From positions 1 to 64,000 of the forward strand of contig NZ_JALHQD010000011.1 of assembly GCF_022842145.1 (NCBI RefSeq): a stretch of DNA of 64,000 nucleotides. Direction: 5' to 3'. This stretch comes from Tabrizicola sp. GTDB taxonomy: Bacteria > Pseudomonadota > Alphaproteobacteria > Rhodobacterales > Rhodobacteraceae. This document shows positions 27,738 through 37,041 of the stretch, in pieces. The notes beneath the pieces were generated by a model, which was not told the origin of the DNA, did not search any database, and saw only the letters and a list, made by a program, of their open reading frames with translations. Both the position numbers and the translations under genes were made by a program. Position 1 is the stretch's first letter; each line of letters begins with the position of its first letter.

Positions 27738-28526
27738 ATGCACAACTTCGACTTCGCAAAACCCTCGACCATCGCGGACGCGGCAAATGCTTTGGCCGGT
27801 GAGGGGGCGCAGGCCCTGTCGGGCGGGCAGACGCTGATCCCGACGATGAAGCAGCGGCTTGCCGCGCCCGGCGTGCTGGTCAGCCTGACCGGCATTGCCG
27901 AGATGCAGGGCGTCTGCACCGGCGACGGTGGGCTGCACATCGGGGCGGCGACGTCTCATGCCGTTGTCGCCAAGGACGCCCATCCGCATTACCGGGCGCT
28001 GGCCGAGCTTGCCGGTGGCATCGGCGACCCGGCAGTGCGGTCACGCGGCACGATTGGTGGGTCGATCGCCAACAACGACCCGGCGGCCTGCTATCCCTCT
28101 GCCGTGCTGGCTTCCGGCGCGACTGTGGTGACCAACAAGCGCAGGATCGGGTCGGATGACTACTTCCAGGGCCTGTTCACCACGGCGCTGGAGGAGGGGG
28201 AGTTCATCACGTCAGTGGTTTTCCCGATTCCGCAGAAGGCGGCCTATGTGAAGTTCAACCAGCCCGCCAGCCGCTTTGCCCTGACCGGGGTCTTCGTCGC
28301 GAAGTTCGCGAACGGGGTCCGCGTTGCGGTGACCGGCGCAGGCAACGACGGCGTCTTCCGCTGGAAAGAGGCGGAGGCCGCGCTGTCAGCCAACTTCTCG
28401 GCCTCGGCCATTTCCGGGCTGACGGTCGATCCGGCGGGGATGAACACTGACCTCCACGGCTCGGCTGCCTACCGCGCGAACCTGGTCAAGGTCCTGACCG
28501 GCCGTGCGGTGACCGCTGCGGGCTGA
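27738..28526 (+). CDS. coxM: molybdenum hydroxylase FAD-binding medium subunit (CoxM-like)
   Basis: The 262-residue protein has the FAD-site motifs GGQTLIPTMKQR near residues 34-45 and GGIGDPAVRSRGTIGGSIAN around 94-113. It takes electrons from the iron-sulfur subunit and passes them to the respiratory chain. It is the last gene of the operon and is followed by a strong terminator hairpin. Confidence 0.94.
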   Translation: MHNFDFAKPSTIADAANALAGEGAQALSGGQTLIPTMKQRLAAPGVLVSLTGIAEMQGVCTGDGGLHIGAATSHAVVAKDAHPHYRALAELAGGIGDPAVRSRGTIGGSIANNDPAACYPSAVLASGATVVTNKRRIGSDDYFQGLFTTALEEGEFITSVVFPIPQKAAYVKFNQPASRFALTGVFVAKFANGVRVAVTGAGNDGVFRWKEAEAALSANFSASAISGLTVDPAGMNTDLHGSAAYRANLVKVLTGRAVTAAG

Positions 28527-28542
28527 CCCTTCGCCAAGACGC

Positions 28543-28578
28543 AAAGGCCCGGTGGAGCGATCCGCCGGGCCTTTTGCA
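28543..28578. terminator. bidirectional terminator hairpin between coxM and carbonic anhydrase
   Basis: A 14-bp stem (28543-28556 with 28561-28574), GC-rich in the middle with AAA/TTT flanks and a GCGA loop, is followed by T residues on the plus strand and by T from the stem base on the minus strand. It sits between two convergent genes and can end transcription from both sides. Confidence 0.85.
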
Positions 28579-28594
28579 TTTCTGACTTGAAAGG

Positions 28595-29245
28595 TCACAC
28601 CGGGAAGAAACCGCCCCGCGTTGGGTCGTAGCTTTCCAGCCCGCCCTCGCCCGTGTCGGTCCACAGGCCGTGCAGGGTCAGCCGGTCATCCTCGACCGCA
28701 GTCTTCACGAAGGGGAAGGTCAGCAGGTTCTCCAGACTGGTCAGCACCGCCTGCTTTTCCAGTGCGGGCAGGATCTGGTCGTCAGGCAGGTTCGACACCT
28801 TCTGAAAACCGGGACGCAGGATGTCCATCCAGCGACCGACGAAACTGGTCTTCTCCTCCAGGTGCGGCGCATGGCCCCGGCACATGTCATGGCAGCCCTT
28901 CACGCCGCCGCAGTTCGAATGGCCGAGCACGACGATATGCGCGACGCCAAGGCCCGTGACCGCATATTCCACCGCCGCCGAGGTGCCGTGATATTCGCCG
29001 TCCGGGTTGTAGGGCGGCACCAGATTGGCGACGTTGCGGTGGATGAAGAACTCGCCCTCGTCCGCACCGAAGATCGAGGTGACATGCACCCGGCTGTCGC
29101 AGCAGGAAATCACCATCGCCCGTGGATGCTGGCCGCTTTCTGCAAGCCGGCGATACCAGGCGCGGTTGTCCTGGTAGGTCGTGGCACGCCAGCCGTGAAA
29201 GCGCTGGACCAGATAGGTTGGAAGCGGCCGGATATGGGTGGTCAT
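28595..29245 (-). CDS. beta-carbonic anhydrase
   Basis: The 216-residue enzyme interconverts CO2 and bicarbonate. Zinc ligands are Cys48 (CCDSR, with the Asp50-Arg52 dyad), His109 and Cys112 (GHSNCGGVKG). Length is normal for cytoplasmic beta-class enzymes. It faces the cox operon across a shared terminator, so a functional link to CO2 from that enzyme is not shown. Confidence 0.96.
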   Translation of the reverse strand: MTTHIRPLPTYLVQRFHGWRATTYQDNRAWYRRLAESGQHPRAMVISCCDSRVHVTSIFGADEGEFFIHRNVANLVPPYNPDGEYHGTSAAVEYAVTGLGVAHIVVLGHSNCGGVKGCHDMCRGHAPHLEEKTSFVGRWMDILRPGFQKVSNLPDDQILPALEKQAVLTSLENLLTFPFVKTAVEDDRLTLHGLWTDTGEGGLESYDPTRGGFFPV

Positions 29246-29396
29246 TGTGGGTGAGTCCTTCGTAACCCCCCTTGCCTATGCCGCATTTGCAGAAAATTCG
29301 AGGGGCAAATTCCCCGGTGGCTTGGGCTGGGGCAACCAATTGTTCAGCAAGACAGGCCAATCTGCGCCTGGGTGTGAATGAAATTGGGTGTTCGTG

Positions 29397-29777
29397 ATGG
29401 GCGAGATAGCCGCTCTCAGGCCACGAGAGGTCGTGCGTCAGGATGTCGAGGCAATCGCGGTGATCTACCGCAATCTGGGGGCGCCGGTGGCCGAGCAGAT
29501 GGTGACGCGGGCCTTGGGGGAATTGGCGCTGACGATGGCGGGCATTGCGGAAAAGGTCCGTGGTCAGGATCTGAAGGACCTGTCGCGGCAGTTGTCGCGT
29601 CTGGGGCGCATGGCGGCGGACCTGGGTTTGCTCAGCCTGGCCACTGTGGCAGGCGACGCGAAGATCTGCCTGGAACGTGCGGACGGAACCGCGTTCTCGG
29701 CGGTCTGGGCGCGGCTGATGCGGGTCGCCGAACGTTCGCTGACGACCGAAGTCGGGGTGGCCGACCAGACCTTCTAG
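29397..29777 (+). CDS. conserved helical hypothetical protein
   Basis: The 126-residue product from ATG 29397 is almost entirely helical. The stretch DLKDLSRQLSRLGRMAADLGLLSLATVAGDAKICLE is spaced like an Hpt four-helix domain but has no histidine at the expected site. An upstream GTG at 29388 is an alternative start. No function is assigned. Confidence 0.55.
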   Translation: MGEIAALRPREVVRQDVEAIAVIYRNLGAPVAEQMVTRALGELALTMAGIAEKVRGQDLKDLSRQLSRLGRMAADLGLLSLATVAGDAKICLERADGTAFSAVWARLMRVAERSLTTEVGVADQTF

Positions 29778-29956
29778 GGCGACGCCCGCGCACTTCGCAG
29801 TTGCAGGGACGTGGACTGGTGCAATCCCTGCGCTTCATCCTGCCGGCCGGGTGGAAGGGGGAATTTTCGCACAAGCTCGTCAGATCTCTGGAAAGGCTTG
29901 ATCTTGCGCGGAATACTCCGGCAACTGATGCGACCTTACCCCAGACGTGAACCCCG

Positions 29957-31351
29957 ATGACCAGCACTTTCGCCTTCGCCGACCCCTCAGCCGCCGCAAG
30001 GCCGTTCCATGTCCTTCGGCCCGAGGAGGTGGAAGCATATCTGGCGGGCCCCGGCCAGGCCTGGGCGGCCTGGTTGACCGCGACCGGTTTCGAGGCCGGA
30101 TTGGGTGAGGTGCGGCTCTTGCCGGGACCGGACGGCAGCGTGGCGGGCGCGGTGGCAGGCTATGGCACCGCTCAGGCGCGGCGGCGGTTGCGCTTCGGGC
30201 TGGCGAAAGCGATTGCAGGCCTGCCGCAGGGCGACTGGCGGCTGGAGGGACAGCTTGACCCGGCAGAACGGGTCGAGGCCGCGCTGGCCTGGCTTCTGTC
30301 TGGCTACCGTTTCGACCGCTACCGTCCGAAGAAGAAGTCCCCCACCCTGCCCCGTCTGGTCTGCCCCGAAGGGCTGGACGCCGCCCGCCTTGTCGCGATG
30401 GCTGCGGGTGAGGCGCTGACCCGCGACCTGATCAACACCCCGGCCGAGGATATGGGTCCAGCGGAGCTGGAGGCGGCCTTCCTGGCGCTGGCGGCGGAAT
30501 TCGGCGCGGAAACTGACGTGATCCGGGGCGAGGAGTTGCTGACGCAGAACTTTCCGATGATCCATGCCGTCGGCCGCGCCAGCCCGCGCGCGCCCCGCCT
30601 GCTGGACCTGCGCTGGGGGACCACGGGGCCAAAGCTGACGCTGGTCGGCAAGGGGGTCTGCTTCGACACGGGCGGGCTGAACCTGAAGCCGTCGAACGGC
30701 ATGAACCTGATGAAGAAGGACATGGGCGGGGCGGCCACGGTGATGGGCCTCGCGCGGATGATCATGGCGCTGGGGCTGCCGGTGCAACTGCGCGTTCTGG
30801 TGCCCGCCGTGGAAAACCTGGTTTCGGGCAACGCCCTGAAGCCCAAGGACATCCTGACCAGCCGCAAGGGCCTGACGGTCGAGGTCAACGACACCGATGC
30901 CGAAGGGCGGCTGGTCCTGGCCGATGCCCTGGCCTATGCCTGCGAAGGTGCTCCCGATGTGCTGGTCAGCATGGCAACGCTGACCGGCGCGGCGCGGGTG
31001 GCGGTGGGGCCGGACCTCGCGCCGTATTACACCGATGACGAGGGGTTGGCGCAGGCGCTGGAGGCGGGCTCGAAGGCCGGGTTCGATCCGGTCTGGCGGC
31101 TGCCGCTCCATGACGCCTATGAAAGCGTGATCGAGCCGGGGATCGCGGACCTGGACAACGCTCCGGGTTTCGGCTTTGCGGGGTCGATCACGGCGGCGCT
31201 GTTCTTGCGGCGCTTTGTGGAAGGTCCGCGCTATATGCATTTCGACATCTACGGCCACACGCCCAGCGACCAGCCGGCGCGGCCGAAGGGTGGGGCCGGA
31301 CAGGGCGCGCGGGCCCTGCTGGAGGGGCTGGACGCCATGTTGGCGCGTTAG
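29957..31351 (+). CDS. M17 leucyl aminopeptidase family protein
   Basis: The 464-residue protein has the catalytic M17 domain in its C-terminal two-thirds: GKGVCFDTGGLNLKP (Lys232, Asp237), MKKDMGGAATV (Asp255) and NDTDAEGRLVLADAL, supplying the two-metal ligands and catalytic residues. The N-terminal domain is shorter than in classical PepA. It removes N-terminal residues from cytoplasmic peptides. It is followed 48 bp later by an NlpC/P60 gene on the same strand, a pairing that suggests peptide recycling. Confidence 0.93.
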   Translation: MTSTFAFADPSAAARPFHVLRPEEVEAYLAGPGQAWAAWLTATGFEAGLGEVRLLPGPDGSVAGAVAGYGTAQARRRLRFGLAKAIAGLPQGDWRLEGQLDPAERVEAALAWLLSGYRFDRYRPKKKSPTLPRLVCPEGLDAARLVAMAAGEALTRDLINTPAEDMGPAELEAAFLALAAEFGAETDVIRGEELLTQNFPMIHAVGRASPRAPRLLDLRWGTTGPKLTLVGKGVCFDTGGLNLKPSNGMNLMKKDMGGAATVMGLARMIMALGLPVQLRVLVPAVENLVSGNALKPKDILTSRKGLTVEVNDTDAEGRLVLADALAYACEGAPDVLVSMATLTGAARVAVGPDLAPYYTDDEGLAQALEAGSKAGFDPVWRLPLHDAYESVIEPGIADLDNAPGFGFAGSITAALFLRRFVEGPRYMHFDIYGHTPSDQPARPKGGAGQGARALLEGLDAMLAR

Positions 31352-31399
31352 CAGCGACGGTCGGCGCAGGGAGTGGGTGAACGAGTGGAGGAGCACAGG

Positions 31400-32215
31400 A
31401 TGGACAGACGGCTGACCCCCTATTCGGGACGTGTGGCGCATGTCTCCCTGTCGGGAGTCGTGGACGCTCCGCTGACCGAGGGGCTGCAGGCTCAGGTCAC
31501 TGTGCCGGTGGCCAATCTTCGCGCCACTCCCGGCGGTGCAAGGGATCGCCAGCTGCTTCTGGGCGAGACGGTCACGGTGATCGACCGCGACAAGGGGCAT
31601 GTGTTCGTGATGTGCACCAAGGACGGCTACTGCGGCTGGATGGCCGAGGGCGATCTTGGCCAGGGTCCCGCCCCGACTCACTGGGTCGCGGCCCCGGGAA
31701 CGCATCTTTATTCGGAGCCGCAAGTGCAGGCGCCCGAGAAGGCCGCACTGAGCCTCGGCTCGCGTCTGGCGGTGATCGGGTCCTGGGGGGCCTGGGTGAA
31801 CACGCCGCATGGCTATGTCCCGATGCGCCACCTGCGCGCGCTTGGGGACTGGGCCGATGATCTGGTGGCAGTGGCGGAAAGCCTGATCGGGACACCCTAT
31901 CTCTGGGGCGGGAATTCGCGGTTCGGGCTGGACTGTTCCGGCCTGGTGCAGCTGTCGCTGCACGCCTGCGGCAAGCCTTGTCCGGGCGACAGCGACATGC
32001 AGATGGCGCTTGGCCGCAATCTTGCCGCCAACGAGACGATGAAGCGGGGCGATCTGATCTTCTGGAAAGGCCATGTCGCCCTTGTGGTGGACAAGGACCG
32101 GCTGATCCACGCGAACGGACATACGATGTCGGTAGCCTATGAGGGGATCCGGGACAGTGTCGGGCGCATCTCGGCTGGGGGTGGCGGCCTTGTGCTGGCG
32201 CGGCAGCGGCTCTGA
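31400..32215 (+). CDS. NlpC/P60 cell-wall peptidase with SH3-like domains
   Basis: The 271-residue protein has two SH3-like segments (about residues 35-85 and 95-145) and a C-terminal NlpC/P60 domain with Cys179 (FGLDCSGLV), His225 (KGHVALVV) and a third polar site at His237. Enzymes of this layout (YkfC/SpoIID-like gamma-D-glutamyl endopeptidases) cut murein-derived peptides. There is no signal peptide, so it probably works on recycled peptides in the cytoplasm, matching its aminopeptidase neighbour. ATG 31400 has GGAGGAG upstream. Confidence 0.9.
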   Translation: MDRRLTPYSGRVAHVSLSGVVDAPLTEGLQAQVTVPVANLRATPGGARDRQLLLGETVTVIDRDKGHVFVMCTKDGYCGWMAEGDLGQGPAPTHWVAAPGTHLYSEPQVQAPEKAALSLGSRLAVIGSWGAWVNTPHGYVPMRHLRALGDWADDLVAVAESLIGTPYLWGGNSRFGLDCSGLVQLSLHACGKPCPGDSDMQMALGRNLAANETMKRGDLIFWKGHVALVVDKDRLIHANGHTMSVAYEGIRDSVGRISAGGGGLVLARQRL

Positions 32216-32297
32216 CGCGACGCTAAGATGAGTGTTTGGGCTCAGGGGGTTGGGCCGTAGCGACGAGAAGACGAAGTCGAACGAGGAGTGTTCCGTC

Positions 32298-32646
32298 AGA
32301 CCGGGCCGATCAGCCGCTTTTCCAGCACCTTCAGGACCTGGTCCAGATCATGCCCGCGACGCAACACGTGGCCGTCGATGCCGACCACGGCGTAAAGCCC
32401 CTGCCGCGCCCGCAGCTTGGGGCGTTTCTCGATCCGGTAAAGCGGCGTCTCGGCGGTGCGGCGGAAGATCGCGAAGACCGCAAGGTCGCGCATCGCGGCA
32501 ATGGCATAGTCGCGCCATTCCCCGGCGGCGACCATCCGGCCATAAACCCGCAGGATCTGGCCCAGCTCCTTACGGTCAAAACTGACCACGTCCGAGATTG
32601 GGCCGGGCTGCGGAAACGGGATCGGCGCTTCAGCGTTCATCGCCAA
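32298..32646 (-). CDS. DUF2794 family protein
   Basis: The protein of about 116 residues has the DUF2794 core FDRKELGQILRVYGRMVAAG, then LAVFAIFRRTAETPLYRIEK. The family is restricted to alphaproteobacteria and has no known role. It may start two codons later (MNAEAP). Confidence 0.85.
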
Positions 32647-32670
32647 AGCTTACCTGCTTCGCCTCTCAAA

Positions 32671-33696
32671 TCAACCGGGAAAGCCCGAGGCCAGCCGGTA
32701 GAAGCCCGTCTCCAGCCCACGCCAGTTGCGCTGCACGCCGGCCATGCGCTTCACCGCGGCTGGATGCGCCGGATCAAGAACACCGATTTTCGCCAGCAAA
32801 GCGGCCACCGCCGCCTCGGACGCGCGATAGCCGCCGTCGAGGACTTTCAGCGCGATGCCAAGGCCCTTTTCCGGCACGATGGCGATATAGACCGCCTCGG
32901 CACCGCCCTTGATCGCCACACGGCCGTCCATCGCCCGCATCAGTTCGGTGCAGGCCTGCCCCTCGCCCGAGACCAGGTGCGGATGCGCCGCCATCGCCCG
33001 GCTGAGGCGGTACATGGCATCCTCGCGCGCGCCGTGACCTTCCCGAGCGGTCGCGAATTTCGCCATGCCGCGAGCCAGTGCGCCCACCGACATCGCGAAG
33101 TTCGGCGCCGAGCAGCCATCGACGCCCCAGCCCGCCGACGTCTCCTCGGTGACCTCTTCGGTTGCGGCGCGGATGGCCTTTTGCAGGGGATGGTCGATCT
33201 CGATGTATTCCGGTCCGGCCGTGAGGTGCTGGGTCACGGTCAGAAAGCCCGAATGCTTGCCCGAGCAGTTGTTGTGCAATTGGCAGGGCTTCTCGGCAGC
33301 GCGGATCAGCCGGTCACGCTCGGTCAGGTCGCCGGGTTCATGCGCGCCGCAGCGGAGGTCGGATTCGGACAGGCCCAGGTCGGTGATCCAGCGCCCGGCG
33401 AGGTCAACGTGGACCTGCGCGCCCCGGTGGCTGGCGCAGGACAGCGCCAGATGCGCCTGGGAAAGGCCGCGCGCGTCGGCCGCGCCGGTTTCGATCAGCG
33501 GCAGCGCCTGCAGCATCTTGGCCGAGGAGCGCGGGAAGATCACCGCCTCCGGGTTGCCCCAGGCGGCGACGATACCCTTGGCGTCGCAGATAACTGCGTG
33601 GCCAAGATGGGTGCTTTCCAAAAGGCCACCGCGCCAGACTTCCAGCACGGGAACCGCGCCCTCATTCACTTTCACCATTCGCTGGGTCTCCGTCAC
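32671..33696 (-). CDS. asparaginase (asparaginase II family, PF06089 type)
   Basis: The 341-residue protein matches the thermolabile L-asparaginase II family, with VWRGGLLESTHLGHAVICDA near the start, then FPRSSAKMLQALPL, a CASHRGAQVHVDLAG segment and NNCSGKHSGFL. It is predicted to hydrolyse L-asparagine to aspartate and ammonia in the cytoplasm. It lies 24 bp downstream-to-upstream of the DUF2794 gene on the same strand and may share its transcript. Confidence 0.9.
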   Translation of the reverse strand: MTETQRMVKVNEGAVPVLEVWRGGLLESTHLGHAVICDAKGIVAAWGNPEAVIFPRSSAKMLQALPLIETGAADARGLSQAHLALSCASHRGAQVHVDLAGRWITDLGLSESDLRCGAHEPGDLTERDRLIRAAEKPCQLHNNCSGKHSGFLTVTQHLTAGPEYIEIDHPLQKAIRAATEEVTEETSAGWGVDGCSAPNFAMSVGALARGMAKFATAREGHGAREDAMYRLSRAMAAHPHLVSGEGQACTELMRAMDGRVAIKGGAEAVYIAIVPEKGLGIALKVLDGGYRASEAAVAALLAKIGVLDPAHPAAVKRMAGVQRNWRGLETGFYRLASGFPG

Positions 33697-33849
33697 ATGT
33701 GCGCGAATTGTCGCCCACGGGGCTTTCGCGGGTAAGGGCTTTTGATTATGGCTGGAATATCGGGTAGAACGGCGCCGCGCCAGCCAAAAGGGTCCAGCCG
33801 GACCGGGCGCGTGGCGAGGAACGAAGACAGCTTGGAGGCTGCGTCAGAC

Positions 33850-34380
33850 ATGACTTCCCTTTTCGGTCGCACGCTTGCGGTTGCCGCTATCACTTTCGCC
33901 GTTGCTGTGGCTCAGGCCCCGGTGATGGCACAGGAATCCACCAATCGCGTCGCCACCATGACGGACTGGAACGTCTTCACCGAGGAAAGCCCCAAGGAAT
34001 GCTGGGGTGTCTCGAAGCCGAAGGAGACGGTGAACACCCGCGATGGCCAGCCGGTCAGCGTGCGTCGTGGCGACATTCTCTTGTTCGTCACCTTCCGTCC
34101 CGGCAAACCCGGCGAGATCAGCTTTACTGGCGGCTACCCCTTCGCGGGCGGCTCGACGGTGGACGTTGTCGTCGATGGCAACACCTATCAGCTGTTCACC
34201 GACGGCGAATGGGCCTGGCCAGGCAGCGCCGAGGATGACGCAAAGCTTCTGGCTGCGCTGAAGGCCGGGACGACTGCCACCCTGACTGCACGGTCGGGCA
34301 AAGGCACGCAGACGGCGGACACCTTCTCGCTTCGCGGTTTCACCGCCGCGATGGAAGACGCCGGGAAACGCTGCTCGTAA
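33850..34380 (+). CDS. IalB-like invasion-associated locus B family exported protein
   Basis: From ATG 33850 (GGAGG ten bases before) the product is 176 residues with a Sec signal (residues 1-27). The mature beta-rich domain has WNVFTEESPKECWGVSKP and ends KRCS; the two cysteines likely pair. IalB proteins are periplasmic or surface proteins named from Bartonella; in free-living Rhodobacterales their role is unknown. A clear terminator follows. Confidence 0.8.
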   Translation: MTSLFGRTLAVAAITFAVAVAQAPVMAQESTNRVATMTDWNVFTEESPKECWGVSKPKETVNTRDGQPVSVRRGDILLFVTFRPGKPGEISFTGGYPFAGGSTVDVVVDGNTYQLFTDGEWAWPGSAEDDAKLLAALKAGTTATLTARSGKGTQTADTFSLRGFTAAMEDAGKRCS

Positions 34381-34399
34381 TCTTCGGCGACATCACGGT

Positions 34400-34430
34400 A
34401 AGCGCCCCCGTCGCGGGGCGCTTTTCTTTT
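34400..34430 (+). terminator. rho-independent terminator after ialB-like gene
   Basis: The stem AAGCGCCCC / GGGGCGCTT (34400-34408 with 34414-34422) and its short loop are followed by TTTTCTTTT. It lies 20 bp after the IalB stop and insulates the downstream rlmN gene. Confidence 0.9.
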
Positions 34431-34502
34431 GGCAGCACCTCGCCTATATCCCGCCCATATCCAGATCGCCTGTGACAAGGCCCCGTGAAAGGATCTGCCA
34501 CG

Positions 34503-35678
34503 ATGACCGCCCCGATCACTCAGGACGTGATGACCCTGCCGCGCAAGCTGCCGGTGTCGGACAAGACCAATATCGTCGGCCTGACCCGCGCCGCCCTGCG
34601 CGACGCGCTGATCGCTGCGGGCACGCCGGAAAAGCAGGCCAAGATGCGCGTGGGCCAGGTCTGGCAGTGGGTCTACCACTGGGGCGTCCGCGATTTCGCG
34701 CTGATGACCAACCTTGCCAAGGACTACCGCGCGCTCTTGGCCGACAACTTCACCATCGAGATCCCCGAGGTGGTGACGCGCCAGATCAGCGAAGACGGGA
34801 CGCGCAAGTACCTGGTCCGCATCGCCGGCGGGCATGAGGTCGAGGTGGTCTACATCCCCGAAACCGACCGGGGCACCCTGTGCATCTCGTCCCAGGTCGG
34901 TTGCACGCTGACCTGTTCCTTCTGCCACACCGGCACGCAGAAGCTGGTCCGCAACCTGACCGCGGCCGAGATCGTCGGTCAGGTGATGCTGGCCCGCGAC
35001 GATCTGGACGAATGGCCCGTCCCCGGCGCGCCGAAGGAAGAAGTGCGGCTTGTCTCGAACATCGTCCTGATGGGCATGGGCGAGCCCCTGTACAACTTCG
35101 AGAACGTCCGCGACGCGATGAACATCGTCATGGATGGCGAAGGGATCGCGCTTGGCCGCCGCCGGATCACCCTGTCCACCAGTGGGGTCGTTCCCGAAAT
35201 CGCCCGCACGGCGACGGAAATCGGCTGCCTCCTGGCCGTCAGCTTCCACGCCACCACGGATGAGGTGCGCGACCAGCTGGTCCCGATCAACAAGCGTTGG
35301 AATATCGCCACGCTGCTGGAGGCGCTGAAAGCCTATCCGGGCCTGTCGAACTCCGAACGGATCACGTTCGAGTACGTGATGCTGGAAGGTGTGAACGACA
35401 CCAAGGAAGACGCCTACCGGCTGGTGAAACTGCTGGAAGGCATCCCGGCCAAGGTCAACCTGATCCCGTTCAACGAATGGCCCGGCGCGCCGTACAAGCG
35501 GTCTTCCGGGAACCGGATCCATGCCTTCGCCGATATCATCTACAAGGCCGGCTACGCCTCACCCATTCGCACGCCGCGGGGCGAGGATATCATGGCCGCC
35601 TGCGGGCAGTTGAAATCCGCCACCGAACGGGCGCGGAAGTCGAAGGCCCAGATCGAAGCCGAAGCCGGGCTGGCCTGA
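34503..35678 (+). CDS. rlmN: dual-specificity 23S rRNA/tRNA adenine-C2 methyltransferase RlmN
   Basis: The 391-residue radical-SAM enzyme methylates A2503 of 23S rRNA and A37 of some tRNAs. The [4Fe-4S] motif is CTLTCSFC (Cys134, Cys138, Cys141) and the substrate-linking Cys is at 367 (MAACGQL). [14 protein letters not shown] and STSGVVPEI are conserved core motifs. ATG 34503 has AAAGGA upstream; a GTG at 34485 is the other option. Confidence 0.97.
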   Translation: MTAPITQDVMTLPRKLPVSDKTNIVGLTRAALRDALIAAGTPEKQAKMRVGQVWQWVYHWGVRDFALMTNLAKDYRALLADNFTIEIPEVVTRQISEDGTRKYLVRIAGGHEVEVVYIPETDRGTLCISSQVGCTLTCSFCHTGTQKLVRNLTAAEIVGQVMLARDDLDEWPVPGAPKEEVRLVSNIVLMGMGEPLYNFENVRDAMNIVMDGEGIALGRRRITLSTSGVVPEIARTATEIGCLLAVSFHATTDEVRDQLVPINKRWNIATLLEALKAYPGLSNSERITFEYVMLEGVNDTKEDAYRLVKLLEGIPAKVNLIPFNEWPGAPYKRSSGNRIHAFADIIYKAGYASPIRTPRGEDIMAACGQLKSATERARKSKAQIEAEAGLA

Positions 35679-35702
35679 GCGCCGCACAGAAGGAAGACCG
35701 CG

Positions 35703-36128
35703 ATGGCGAAGGCTGCCGAGAAGATTCCTGCCGCAAAGAAGCCTGCGGCCAAGAAGGCCGTCGCGAAAAAGCCCGCCGTCACGCAGCCGAAAAGTGCTGC
35801 GGAATGGGCGCATGACCGGCTGGTGATGTATATCCGGAACTTCGAAAGCCAGCTCGACGCCGAACAGGAAATCGCGATGGGCTTTGCCTCGGACGAGACC
35901 GGGGTCCTGCGGATCGAGGGGCTGGGGTTCTTCGAACCGGACATCATCACCTTCTACGGCCGCGACGACTTTGGCGGGAAGACCCAACTGATCCAGCATG
36001 TCAGCCAGCTTTCCGTGACCCTGCGCGCCGTACCGAAACAGGAGGACGCGGAACCGCCGCGCCGGATCGGCTTTCACCTCACGCCCGGCTGGATCGGTGG
36101 CGATTCCGGCGACGGCTCGGCGGGCTGA
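35703..36128 (+). CDS. conserved hypothetical protein with Lys/Ala-rich N-terminus (DUF6173-like)
   Basis: The 141-residue protein has a histone H1-like Lys/Ala/Pro tail (residues 1-30) joined to a compact domain (EWAHDRLVMYIRNFESQLDA, then LRIEGLGFFEPDIITFYGRD). I associate it with the DUF6173 family found in Rhodobacterales, but from memory only. The basic tail suggests nucleic-acid contact. It lies 24 bp after rlmN and is probably cotranscribed. Confidence 0.7.
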   Translation: MAKAAEKIPAAKKPAAKKAVAKKPAVTQPKSAAEWAHDRLVMYIRNFESQLDAEQEIAMGFASDETGVLRIEGLGFFEPDIITFYGRDDFGGKTQLIQHVSQLSVTLRAVPKQEDAEPPRRIGFHLTPGWIGGDSGDGSAG

Positions 36129-36203
36129 GCACCGCGACCCCGTGACAGCCCCGGGTGAATCGGCTATGGGCTTTTTCCAAAGATCCAAATTCGGGGAACC
36201 AAG

Positions 36204-36353
36204 ATGGCCGACCACAACCAATCCGAGCACGCCCACGGCTCGATGAACATCCGCGCGCAGGAAAAGACTTTCGCGGGCTTCGTCCGGATGACCGTCTGGG
36301 CCACCGTGGCCATCATTGCGGTCCTGATCTTCATGGGCCTGGTCAACGCCTGA
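36204..36353 (+). CDS. aa3-type cytochrome c oxidase subunit IV
   Basis: A 49-residue protein: a short His-rich cytoplasmic N-terminus with HGSMNIRAQEKTFAGFVR, then one membrane span (VWATVAIIAVLIFMGLV). This matches the tiny fourth subunit first seen in the Paracoccus and Rhodobacter aa3 oxidase structures. Its function is not essential in Paracoccus. The gene is isolated from the other oxidase subunit genes, as is usual. GGGGAACC precedes ATG 36204. Confidence 0.9.
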   Translation: MADHNQSEHAHGSMNIRAQEKTFAGFVRMTVWATVAIIAVLIFMGLVNA

Positions 36354-36370
36354 TCCCGGGGTCCGGCGGG

Positions 36371-36979
36371 ATGCGCCTTCTCCTTTGCCTGGTTGCCCTT
36401 CTGGGCCTGGTCGCCTGTGGAGCCCAACCGAAATGGGCCCCGCAGGAACAGGTGGAGGCCGTCCGCTTTGTCGAAGGCCCGCCCAACTACATCACGCTTT
36501 ACACCGTGGTGAACAAGCGCACCGGATCGGGCGCGCATTCGGCGATCCTGGTGAACGGGTCGGAACGGCTGATCTTTGACCCGGCCGGTACCTGGTATCA
36601 CCCAAGACTGCCGGAGCGGAACGACGTCCATTTCGGCATGAACGACAAGGCGATGGCCTTCTACATCGACTACCACACCCGCATCACCTACGACACGATC
36701 GAGCAGAAGATCTATGTCTCGCCCGAGGTGGCCGAACTGGTGCTGGCGCGGGTCAAGGCCTATGGCGCCGTTCCGAAGGCCATGTGCACCCAGGCCACCT
36801 CGTCGATCCTGCGCGGCGTGCCGGGGTTTGAAAGCCTGCCGCAGACCTTCTACCCCAAGAAGCTGTCTGCCGCTTTCGGCAAGCTGCCGGGCGTGACAAC
36901 GCGCGTCATCACCGACAATGACGACGACAACAACCACGGCGTTCTTCTGGTCCAGCACGACGGCACTCCGCTGCCGTGA
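36371..36979 (+). CDS. lipoprotein with possible permuted papain-like fold
   Basis: The 202-residue protein has a lipoprotein signal with lipobox LVAC (Cys16). The mature region contains GAHSAILV (His56), then WYHPRLPERNDVHFGM, and later KAMCTQATSSIL (Cys139). A His-first, Cys-later order is that of circularly permuted NlpC/P60 (YiiX/LRAT-like) enzymes, so it could be a periplasmic amidase or peptidase. This is pattern inference; no named family was firmly recognised. Confidence 0.65.
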   Translation: MRLLLCLVALLGLVACGAQPKWAPQEQVEAVRFVEGPPNYITLYTVVNKRTGSGAHSAILVNGSERLIFDPAGTWYHPRLPERNDVHFGMNDKAMAFYIDYHTRITYDTIEQKIYVSPEVAELVLARVKAYGAVPKAMCTQATSSILRGVPGFESLPQTFYPKKLSAAFGKLPGVTTRVITDNDDDNNHGVLLVQHDGTPLP

Positions 36980-37041
36980 GCTTGCCTTGAACCGGGCGCG
37001 TGATCCGTTAGGCTTGGCCCTGAACGGGAAAGGCATCTGAT

